Shown: one piece after another, positions 23,410 to 30,619 of the stretch
Numbering within the stretch: the stretch's first letter is position 1
How the letters are laid out: each line of letters opens with the position of its first letter
Assembly (NCBI GenBank): GCA_035536775.1
Contig: DATLNM010000020.1
Coordinates: 1-37,745, forward strand
Direction: 5' to 3'
Source of the DNA: DATLNM01 sp035536775
GTDB lineage: Bacteria > Actinomycetota > CADDZG01 > WHSQ01
Length of the DNA: 37,745 nt
Program-made: the position numbers and the translations under genes
Notes under the pieces: model-generated
Databases searched by the model: none
What the model was told of the DNA's origin: nothing
The model's input: only the letters and a program-made list of their open reading frames with translations

Positions 23410-24253
23410 GACACAGCCACTTCACGACGCGGGTCGGGTTCTTTCCAGTCTCGACAATCCGCACGTCAAAGCCGCGCGCCGACTACACCGGCGGGCGGGA
23501 CGTGATGAGGCTCGAAGCTTCCTCGCCGAGGGCCACAACGTCGTGACCGCTGCCTTGGCGTCGAGCTGGCCGGTGCGCGAGGTGTTTGTATCGGCAGACG
23601 ATGACGCTCCCGGGGCCTCACCCGACCTCCTCGCCGCGTGCACGGATAGCGGCGTCCCGGTTCGTTTCGCGTCCCGGCAGGTGATCGAAGCGATCGCGAC
23701 CACCACGACCCCCCAGCCCGTCGTCGCGGTCGTCGATTACGCCGATACCGACCTCGAAGACCTCGATGACGGATGGGATCCTGTCGTCGTCCTCGCCGAG
23801 GTCCGTGACCCCGGCAACGCCGGAACACTTGTGCGCTCGGCCGTCGCGGCGGGAGCCGGCGCGGTCATCTTCATCGGTGGCTCCGTGGATCCCTTCGGCG
23901 GCAAGACGGTGCGCTCGTCTGCAGGGACGCTGTTCTCGTGCCGGATAGTGCGCGCCGCATCGCCCAACCGAGTTCTGGGACTGTTGAACGAGCACGGCTT
24001 CGTGCGTATCGGCACGGAGGCCGGAGCTGCGGTCACCCCCGACGACATCGACCTGACGCGGCCGTGCGCGCTCATCTTCGGCAACGAAGCCTGGGGGCTT
24101 CCCGAGGTGTTGCGGAAGGGTGTGGACGAGGTCGTCGGCATCCCGATGCCGGGCCCCGTTGAGTCCTTGAACGTCGGGGTGGCCGGCTCGATATTGCTCT
24201 ACGAGCTGTCTCGGCAACGCCGGGGTGCGGCGCTATCCTCGGGCAGCTCATGA
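23396..24253 (+). CDS. SpoU-family RNA 2'-O-ribose methyltransferase
   Basis: About 285 residues. The N-terminal substrate-binding part contains VLSSLDNPHVKAARRLHRR and FLAEGHNVV. The C-terminal SPOUT knot carries all three family motifs: VRDPGNAGTLVRSA, LIFGNEAWGLP and MPGPVESLNVGVAGSILLYEL, which bind S-adenosylmethionine and place the catalytic Arg/Asn. It methylates a ribose in rRNA or tRNA; the target cannot be read from sequence. Position right after rplT equals that of tsnR in mycobacteria. The start is uncertain: no ATG/GTG/TTG lies between the rplT stop and the conserved N-terminus, so TTG 23396 inside the end of rplT is the best choice. Confidence 0.88.
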   Translation: MTPPKTQPLHDAGRVLSSLDNPHVKAARRLHRRAGRDEARSFLAEGHNVVTAALASSWPVREVFVSADDDAPGASPDLLAACTDSGVPVRFASRQVIEAIATTTTPQPVVAVVDYADTDLEDLDDGWDPVVVLAEVRDPGNAGTLVRSAVAAGAGAVIFIGGSVDPFGGKTVRSSAGTLFSCRIVRAASPNRVLGLLNEHGFVRIGTEAGAAVTPDDIDLTRPCALIFGNEAWGLPEVLRKGVDEVVGIPMPGPVESLNVGVAGSILLYELSRQRRGAALSSGSS

Positions 24254-24933
24254 CCACCAACCCGTTCGCGGAGATGATCTCGCAGGTGGCCCACGAGCTG
24301 CGCTCGCCCCTCACCTCCCTGCAAGGCTTCTCGTCGACGTTGTTGACGCGCTGGGACCGATTCACCGAGGAACAGCGCAAGGAGTTCGTCGAGACCATTA
24401 ATCTCGACGCGAAGCGGATGGGGCGCATCGTGTCCGAGATCCTCGACCTCGCGCGCCTCGAATCGGGACGGCTCGAGTTGCAACCCATCCCCGTCGACCT
24501 GAACGCTCTCGCCAAGCAGGCGATCGAAGGCCATGTGCTCCTGTCGGGGAGCAAGCGGGTCGAGGTCGACATCCCCGACGGCCTCGAGGCATGGGGTGAT
24601 CCCGCTCGGCTCGCCCACGTGTTCTCCAACCTCATCGAGAACGCGATCAAGTTTTCCGACGATGGTCCCATCACGGTCTCGGCACGCGAAGAGGACGGCG
24701 CCACGGTGGTCAAAGTGACCGACCAAGGCGTCGGCATCATGGCGGACCGGATCAGTGGGGTCTTCACCGGACCGGGGGAGTCGGCCGGGGGAGCCGCGTC
24801 GCCCTCGGGGTCGGGGCTCGGGCTCTATCTGACCCGGCGCCTCGTGGAGGCGCACGGAGGCACGATCGCGGTCGAGAGCACCGAGGGTGAAGGGGCGACG
24901 TTCACGTTCACGCTTCCCCCGGGGCCGTCATGA
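24250..24933 (+). CDS. Short soluble sensor histidine kinase
   Basis: A 227-residue protein that is only the kinase core. The H-box reads ISQVAHELRSPLTSLQGF with His15 as phospho-acceptor, followed by the dimerisation helices. The ATPase domain has the N box NLIENAIKF (about 127-135), G1 box DQGVGI and G2 box GSGLGLYL. There is no transmembrane segment and no sensor domain; only 10-14 residues precede the H-box. It overlaps both neighbours by 4 bases (ATGA), so it is translated together with the rRNA methylase and PheS. No response regulator is adjacent; the receiver-GGDEF protein at 14532 is a possible but unproven partner. Confidence 0.88.
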   Translation: MTTNPFAEMISQVAHELRSPLTSLQGFSSTLLTRWDRFTEEQRKEFVETINLDAKRMGRIVSEILDLARLESGRLELQPIPVDLNALAKQAIEGHVLLSGSKRVEVDIPDGLEAWGDPARLAHVFSNLIENAIKFSDDGPITVSAREEDGATVVKVTDQGVGIMADRISGVFTGPGESAGGAASPSGSGLGLYLTRRLVEAHGGTIAVESTEGEGATFTFTLPPGPS

Positions 24934-26009
24934 GCGAGGACATCAAGTCACTACGCGCCGAGTTCGAGGCCGCGCGCGCCGAAGGCTTGCGAAACATCGA
25001 AGCAGCGCCCGACGCGCGGTCCCTCGAGGACGCTCGTGTCGCGGTCCTCGGGCGTAAGGCACCCCTCGCGCGGCTCAGAGGCGGGCTCGGGAAGCTCTCC
25101 AACGACGATCGACGCGATGTAGGTGCGCTGGCGAACGAGATCCAAAGCGCACTCGAGAGTGCGTTCCAAGAAAAGAAGTTGCTCTTCGAGGAGGCCGATC
25201 GAGCCAAGCGCTGGGAGCAAGAGCGCGTCGATGTCACACTTCCCGGGGCGAGCCTCCCGGTCGGCGCGGTCCATCCTCTGACGAAGACGATCTGGGAGAT
25301 CGTCGACATCTTTGTCGGACTCGGCTACCTGGTCGCGGACGGCCCCGAGATCGAGCTCAGCACGTACAACTTCGACGCGATCAACACCCCGCCCGAGCAT
25401 CCATCGCGATCGCCAAGCGATACCTTCTATATCGCGGGGTCCGAAGAGGCTGTTTGTCTCCGGACGCATACGTCGCCCGTTCAGATCCGCACGATGGAGG
25501 CGCAGGAGCCGCCCGTCTACGTCGTCATCCCCGGGAGGGTCTACCGGCGTGACGCGGTCGATGCGACCCACCTCCCGTTCTTCGCACAGATAGAAGGGCT
25601 GGCGGTCGATCAGGGCATCACGATGGCCGACCTGAAGGGAACGCTCGAGGCGTTCGCTCGAGCGATCTTCGGCGAGAGCCTCGCGCTGCGCTTCCGTCCG
25701 CACTTCTTCCCGTTCACCGAGCCCTCCGCTGAGGTCGACGTCGAGTGCTTCTCGTGCCGTGGCGCGGGGTGCCGCATCTGCAAGAAGGAAGGCTGGATCG
25801 AGATCCTCGGAGCGGGGATGGTGCACCCGTCCCTTCTCGAGGGGGTCGGGTACGACACCGAGCGGTTCACCGGCTTCGCCTTCGGCGTCGGGGTGGAGAG
25901 GGTCGCTGCCCTGGCCCACGGCGTCGGCGACATCCGGCACTTCTACGAGAACGACCTCCGGTTCCTGTCGCAGTTCACGATGCCCGCCGGCAGCGGAGCT
26001 GCTCGATGA
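24930..26009 (+). CDS. pheS: Phenylalanyl-tRNA synthetase alpha subunit
   Basis: A 359-residue class II synthetase subunit that charges tRNA-Phe with PheT as an alpha2-beta2 tetramer. The N-terminal coiled coil (about 1-90) contacts tRNA. The catalytic domain shows HPLTKTIWEIVDIFVGLGY, DTFYIAGSEEAVCLRTHTSPVQ, motif 2 in RVYRRDAVDATHLPFFAQIEG, and motif 3 in FAFGVGVERVAALAHG. A CFSC...GCRIC cluster of cysteines near residue 273 is common in this family. Start ATG overlaps the kinase stop, and the stop overlaps the pheT start. Confidence 0.96.
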   Translation: MSEDIKSLRAEFEAARAEGLRNIEAAPDARSLEDARVAVLGRKAPLARLRGGLGKLSNDDRRDVGALANEIQSALESAFQEKKLLFEEADRAKRWEQERVDVTLPGASLPVGAVHPLTKTIWEIVDIFVGLGYLVADGPEIELSTYNFDAINTPPEHPSRSPSDTFYIAGSEEAVCLRTHTSPVQIRTMEAQEPPVYVVIPGRVYRRDAVDATHLPFFAQIEGLAVDQGITMADLKGTLEAFARAIFGESLALRFRPHFFPFTEPSAEVDVECFSCRGAGCRICKKEGWIEILGAGMVHPSLLEGVGYDTERFTGFAFGVGVERVAALAHGVGDIRHFYENDLRFLSQFTMPAGSGAAR

Positions 26010-28393
26010 GGGTCAGCCTGCGGTGGCTGTCGGACTACGTCGCGATCGACGTGCCGGTCGAGCGGCTCAAGGACATGCTCGACCTCTCGGGCACGAAGGT
26101 CGAGACGGTCCACACCCCCGGTGACTCCATCCACGGGGTCGTCGTCGCCAAGGTCCTCGCCGTCCGACCCCACCCGAATGCCGACACGCTGCGGATGGTC
26201 GAGGTGTCTTACGACGGCGATGCATCGCAAGAGGTCGTCTGCGGCGCGCACAACTTCGGCGTGGGGGACCTCGTCCCGCTCGCGGGGGTCGGGGCGAAGC
26301 TGCCGGGGATGGAGATCACCGAGCGGAAGATCCGCGGCGAGGTCAGCCGCGGGATGCTGTGCTCGGGCGCGGAGCTCGGGATCAGCAAGGACCACGCTGG
26401 GATCCTCGTCCTGCCGGAAGACTCGACGCCGGGGGAGGACGTGGTGAATCTCCTCGGGCTCGACGACACGATCCTCGAGCTCGAGGTCACGCCCAACCGG
26501 GGTGACTGCCTCGGCTTGATCGGGGTCGCGCGCGAGGTCGCCGCGCTTCTGGGGACCTCGGTCACACTGCCCGACGCGTCCCCGCCCGAATCGACGGCGG
26601 TCGACCTCGACGTCTCGGTCGATGTCTACGACCCCAAAGCGTGTCCGCGCTACCTCGCCCGCTATATCGAGGGCGTGCGCGTCGGTCCCTCGCCGTCCAA
26701 GATCGTTCAACGGCTTCTCGCCGCAGGCGTCCGGCCGATCTCGAACATCGTCGATGCGACCAACTACGTCCTGATGGAGACCGGCCAGCCGCTCCACGCG
26801 TTCGATGCGGCGGCGATCCGGAACCATCACATCCTCGTGCGGCGCGCGGGCTCCGGGGAGACTCTCGTCACCCTCGACGACATCGAGCGTGCCCTGCACC
26901 CCGACGACCTCTTGATCGCGCACGAAGTCGGAGGCCTCGCCCTGGCGGGCGTGATGGGCGGGGCTTCGTCCGAGGTCGGCGACGCAACTACCGCGGTCAT
27001 CCTCGAATCCGCTCGGTTCGATCCCGTTGTCATCTCGTACACGTCGCGCCGGCACGGTCTGCGCACCGAAGCTTCAGCACGCTTCGAGCGCGGCGTCGAC
27101 CCAGAGGGCGCGGCGTTCGCGGCCAACCGGGCGATGGCGCTGATGCTGGAGTCGGCGGGGGGCACCCTCGCAGCGGACGCGATCGACGCCTATCCCGAGC
27201 CTGCGGCACGCACACTGCTCACGTTGCGTCCCGCCCGCACCGAAACCGTCCTGGGCGTGGCGATACCCCAAGCCGACCAAGAAGACCTGTTGCGTGCGGT
27301 CGAGCTCGAGGTCGAGGCGCGCGAGGGAGCGCTGCAGGTCACCGTCCCGACGTTCCGCCCCGATCTGAAGCGTGAGGTGGACCTGATCGAAGAGGTCGCT
27401 CGGCTGTGGGGCTACGACCGGCTTCCCTCGACGCTTCCTCCCGGAACATCTGGGGGGCTCAAGCCCGAGCAGCGCCGCGAGCGGAAGATCAAGACCGTCC
27501 TTGCGAGTCTGGGGTTGCACGAAGCCTGGACTACCTCGCTGGGCTCTCCCGATGACCTCGATCTGCTCGGACTCCCCGCCGACCATCCGGCTCGCAACAT
27601 GGTCGAGCTGTCTAACCCGATGTCGCCGGGCGAAGGATCCATGCGGACGACGCTCCTTCCTGGGCTGTTGCGGTCCGCCGCGCGCAACCATGCGCACCGA
27701 GCACCTGACGTCGCGTTGTTCGAGGTCGCCCGGGTCTACGAGCCGACTGCGGAACCACTGGCGCGCGAGGCTGAGATCCTCGGTGCGGTCGCGTACGGCC
27801 GGCGGGTACCGCAGGGCTGGTCCGAGGCGGAGCGCCCATGGTCGATGCTCGACATGAAGGGCGTCCTCGAGCATCTTCTCGGGGCACTGTCCGTTGCCTC
27901 CGCTGTCTTCGAGCCACACGACGGGCTCCCGTTCCATCCGACTCGAGCAGCGCGCGTCATAGTCGACGGGGTCGCCGCGGGCATCCTCGGCGAGCTGCAT
28001 CCGGATGTGTGCGGCGCGTTCGACGTCCCCGAGCGCACGGTTGCACTCGAGATCGCCACAGATGCGCTCTCTCCGGATTCTCGGCGCGTCCAGATATCGG
28101 AGCTCCCTCGCTTCCCGAGCGCGCTGATCGACGTCGCGGTGGTCGTCGATGAGACCGTCGCTGCGGGCGCGGTCGAAACCGTCATCAGTGCCGCGGGTCG
28201 ACCCGAGCTGACGGCGGTTCGCCTGTTCGATATCTACGCCGGTGAACAGATCGGCGACGGGAAGAAGAGTCTCGCGTTCGCGCTCGAACTGCGGAGCCCG
28301 GACAAGACCTTGGCTGAAGCCGACGTCACTGCCGTGCGCGACCGCGTTGTCGCTGCCCTCGCCAAGAAGCTGAACGCGTCCCTGCGGTCGTGA
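26006..28393 (+). CDS. pheT: Phenylalanyl-tRNA synthetase beta subunit
   Basis: A 795-residue partner of PheS. Domains in order: N-terminal EMAP/tRNA-binding-like domain (about 40-150, with HPNADTLRMVEV and the CGAHNFGVGD segment), the B3/B4 editing domain that clears mischarged tyrosine (about 200-400), B5 domain, a catalytic-like core, and the C-terminal anticodon-binding fold (from about 700, ELPRFPSALIDVAVVVDE). ATG 26006 overlaps the pheS stop; a longer frame reaching back into pheS is not coding. The stop overlaps the argF start. Confidence 0.96.
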   Translation: MRVSLRWLSDYVAIDVPVERLKDMLDLSGTKVETVHTPGDSIHGVVVAKVLAVRPHPNADTLRMVEVSYDGDASQEVVCGAHNFGVGDLVPLAGVGAKLPGMEITERKIRGEVSRGMLCSGAELGISKDHAGILVLPEDSTPGEDVVNLLGLDDTILELEVTPNRGDCLGLIGVAREVAALLGTSVTLPDASPPESTAVDLDVSVDVYDPKACPRYLARYIEGVRVGPSPSKIVQRLLAAGVRPISNIVDATNYVLMETGQPLHAFDAAAIRNHHILVRRAGSGETLVTLDDIERALHPDDLLIAHEVGGLALAGVMGGASSEVGDATTAVILESARFDPVVISYTSRRHGLRTEASARFERGVDPEGAAFAANRAMALMLESAGGTLAADAIDAYPEPAARTLLTLRPARTETVLGVAIPQADQEDLLRAVELEVEAREGALQVTVPTFRPDLKREVDLIEEVARLWGYDRLPSTLPPGTSGGLKPEQRRERKIKTVLASLGLHEAWTTSLGSPDDLDLLGLPADHPARNMVELSNPMSPGEGSMRTTLLPGLLRSAARNHAHRAPDVALFEVARVYEPTAEPLAREAEILGAVAYGRRVPQGWSEAERPWSMLDMKGVLEHLLGALSVASAVFEPHDGLPFHPTRAARVIVDGVAAGILGELHPDVCGAFDVPERTVALEIATDALSPDSRRVQISELPRFPSALIDVAVVVDETVAAGAVETVISAAGRPELTAVRLFDIYAGEQIGDGKKSLAFALELRSPDKTLAEADVTAVRDRVVAALAKKLNASLRS

Positions 28394-29310
28394 ACGTTCC
28401 AGCAGGACTCCGCCACTTCCTCTCGATCGGATCCCTGGAGGATGACGAGCTCGCCGCCGTCCTGGGAGCGGCCGCGCGAGCCAAGGCAGACCCGGTTGGA
28501 TGGGCACGAGCCCTCGACGGCAAGCAGGTCGCGATGCTTTTCGAGCAACCCTCCACCAGGACCAAGGTTTCTTTCGAGGTCGCGGTGACCTCGATGGGGG
28601 GCAACGTCGTTGCCCTCGACGGCGCGCGTTCGCAGATCGGCCGCGGCGAGACGATCGAAGACACGGCGCGTGTCATGTCGCGCTACGTCGATGCGGTGGT
28701 GCTCCGAACGACCTCACACGACCGTCTCGAGGCCTTCGCCGGCGCGTCCGAGGTCCCGGTGATCAATGCACTCACCGAGCTCGAGCATCCGTGTCAGGTA
28801 CTTTCCGACCTGCTGACCATCACGGAGTCGAAGGGCCGCTTGCGGGGGACCGTGATTGCATATCTCGGTGACGGGAACAATGTCACGCACTCACTCCTCC
28901 TCGCCGCGGCGATGACCGGGATGGAGCTGAGGGTCGCGACGCCTCTCGAGTACCAGCCGCTGCAGGGTTACGTCGATGCGGCGCGCGCTCGCGACGCGGG
29001 TGCCTCCATCGAACTGTTCGACGACCCGAAAGAAGCGGCGCGCAACGCCGACGTCGTCTACACCGATGTCTGGGTCAGCATGGGGATGGAGGACAACGAT
29101 CATCGTCGATCGGCGCTGGCTGGCTTCCAGATAAACGACGACATCCTCACGAACGCTGCGACCGACGTGGTCGTCATGCACTGCCTGCCCGCGCACCGCG
29201 GTGAGGAGATCACCGACGACATCATCGACGGACCCAGGTCGATCGTCTGGGAGCAGGCCGAGAACCGTCTACATGCACAGAAGGCTCTCCTCGCCAAGCT
29301 GCTCCCGTAA
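28390..29310 (+). CDS. argF: Ornithine carbamoyltransferase
   Basis: A 306-residue enzyme joining carbamoyl phosphate (made by CarAB) to ornithine to give citrulline in arginine synthesis. The carbamoyl-phosphate loop reads FEQPSTRTK (STRT 55-58). HPCQ near 134 and the ornithine-binding HCLPAHRGEE near 264 separate it from aspartate carbamoyltransferase. Start is GTG 28390, overlapping the pheT stop by 4 bases. In related genomes argF sits within an arg cluster; here no other arg gene is adjacent and mpg follows 3 bases later. Confidence 0.95.
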   Translation: MNVPAGLRHFLSIGSLEDDELAAVLGAAARAKADPVGWARALDGKQVAMLFEQPSTRTKVSFEVAVTSMGGNVVALDGARSQIGRGETIEDTARVMSRYVDAVVLRTTSHDRLEAFAGASEVPVINALTELEHPCQVLSDLLTITESKGRLRGTVIAYLGDGNNVTHSLLLAAAMTGMELRVATPLEYQPLQGYVDAARARDAGASIELFDDPKEAARNADVVYTDVWVSMGMEDNDHRRSALAGFQINDDILTNAATDVVVMHCLPAHRGEEITDDIIDGPRSIVWEQAENRLHAQKALLAKLLP

Positions 29311-29313
29311 GAC

Positions 29314-29922
29314 GTGACCAGCTCCACGAGGTTGATGCGTTCGTTCTACGAACGCGACGCTCTCACCGTTGCCAAGGAGCTCATCGGTTGTCTGTTCGTC
29401 CACCACTCGCCTGAAGGAACGACCGCCGTCAGACTCGTCGAGACTGAGGCTTACCTCGGCCCGAACGACCCGGGATCGCACGGATACCGCGGCGTGACTC
29501 CCCGTACCGAAGTCATGTACGGCCCACCGGGCCGGCTCTACGTCTATTTCACTTACGGCATGCACTGGTGCTCCAACATCGTGTGCGGGCCCGACGGCGA
29601 ATGTGCGGCAGTCCTCCTGCGCGCAGGCGAGCCTCTCACGGGCATAGATCTGATGCACGAGCGCCGGGCAACGAGCCAGGAGCGGGATGTCGCCTCAGGC
29701 CCGGCGCGCCTGGCCCAAGCTATGGGCCTGGCCAAAGCACACAACGGCGCCACCCTCTTGAGGGGAGGCCACCTCTGGTGCGCCGAAGACAAGGAGACCG
29801 ACACCTACCGCAACGGCCCCGTAACCCAGACAAGCCGCATAGGCCTAGCCACAGGCCGAGGCGACACCCTCCCCTACAGGTTCGTTCTAGCCGGTCACCC
29901 CCACGCCTCCCGGAAGAGCTGA
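29314..29922 (+). CDS. mpg: DNA-3-methyladenine glycosylase (AAG/MPG type)
   Basis: A 202-residue base-excision repair enzyme that removes alkylated purines. It has the family segments RSFYERDALTVAKELIGC, the catalytic Glu in LVETEAYLG, the DNA-intercalating Tyr region VYFTYGMHWCSN, and SGPARLAQAMGL. Start is GTG 29314. The last 50 codons use triplets such as ATA, CTA and ACA that are rare in neighbouring genes, though the sequence remains family-like. It lies upstream of tyrS territory, as in mycobacteria. Confidence 0.93.
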   Translation: MTSSTRLMRSFYERDALTVAKELIGCLFVHHSPEGTTAVRLVETEAYLGPNDPGSHGYRGVTPRTEVMYGPPGRLYVYFTYGMHWCSNIVCGPDGECAAVLLRAGEPLTGIDLMHERRATSQERDVASGPARLAQAMGLAKAHNGATLLRGGHLWCAEDKETDTYRNGPVTQTSRIGLATGRGDTLPYRFVLAGHPHASRKS

Positions 29923-29927
29923 AGCTT

Positions 29928-29959
29928 CCGAACTGAAGAGGTCCTCTTGCATGCTTCGG
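29928..29959 (+). terminator. Possible weak terminator hairpin after mpg
   Basis: CCGAA (29928-29932) pairs with TTCGG (29955-29959), enclosing AAGAG/CTCTT (29936-29940 and 29944-29948). Only a short TTT follows. It sits just after the mpg stop codon and before the membrane-protein gene, so it may end the long infC-mpg transcript. Confidence 0.35.
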
Positions 29960-30008
29960 TTTGGACGGGGATAGTCGGAGCTGAGGCCGATCAGGAAGGG
30001 AGCAGTTG

Positions 30009-30473
30009 ATGTCGCTCTACACGATCCTGTTGTTCGTTCACATCGTGGCGATAGCGCTCTGGATAGGCGGGGGCTTCATGCTCGCTCTCATGGGCGCTCG
30101 AGCTGCGAAGGACGGGCCGCCGGTCCCTCAGGCAGTCATCAAGAACCTCCAGTTCATGGAGTGGCTGGGCCCGCATTTCTATGCTCCCGTGATCGTCACA
30201 ACCCTCGTGTCTGGGATATGGCTGGTGGTCGAGTCGGGCATCGGCTTCGAGCACTTCTTCGTCTTGGCCGGCCTCTTGATGGCGTTCCTTGGAGCGGGCA
30301 TGGGCATCGGGTTCTTCGTCCCCCAGGCCAAGGCCCTCATGGCGCACCTGAACGAGAAGGGGCTGGATGCCGAGGCGCAGGCGAGGATGAAGACGATCTC
30401 GCTTGTCTCCAAGGCCATGCTCGTGCTCTTGGTCCTGACTGTCTACGTCATGACCAACAAGCCGTTCTCGTAG
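30009..30473 (+). CDS. Small four-helix membrane protein (DUF2269/CopD-like)
   Basis: A 154-residue integral membrane protein with four predicted helices: LYTILLFVHIVAIALWIGGGFML (residues 3-25), a segment around FYAPVIVTTLVSGIWLVV, HFFVLAGLLMAFLGAGMGIGFFV, and KAMLVLLVLTVYVM near the C-terminus. The HIVAIALWIGG stretch resembles the first helix of DUF2269 and CopD-type proteins, whose His residues may bind haem or copper, but assignment is tentative. ATG 30009 follows AAGGGAG; the TTG 3 bases earlier is less likely. No functional clue from neighbours. Confidence 0.7.
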   Translation: MSLYTILLFVHIVAIALWIGGGFMLALMGARAAKDGPPVPQAVIKNLQFMEWLGPHFYAPVIVTTLVSGIWLVVESGIGFEHFFVLAGLLMAFLGAGMGIGFFVPQAKALMAHLNEKGLDAEAQARMKTISLVSKAMLVLLVLTVYVMTNKPFS

Positions 30474-30585
30474 CCCTCCCCTCGCCCCGCCCGCGAGCGA
30501 TCCGGCGCGAGCCGGCTTTGTAGCCAGGTATCGGTCCGGAGAGAGAGAGCGGCGGCGCAGCCGTCGCGTCGCCTTGCTTCCGTGA

Positions 30586-30602
30586 TGCCGCCGTCGGCGG
30601 CA
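30586..30602 (-). terminator. Hairpin at the end of the penicillin-binding protein gene
   Basis: TGCCGCC and GGCGGCA form a 7-bp stem with a 3-base loop, 18 bases beyond the PBP stop codon on the minus strand. No T run follows in either direction, so termination, if any, may depend on Rho. The rest of the 146-base gap (30474-30619) is G+C-rich with a purine-rich GAGAGAGAG stretch near 30540 and another at 30609; I see no gene in it. Confidence 0.3.
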
Positions 30603-30619
30603 GCGTGGGAGAGAGAAAA

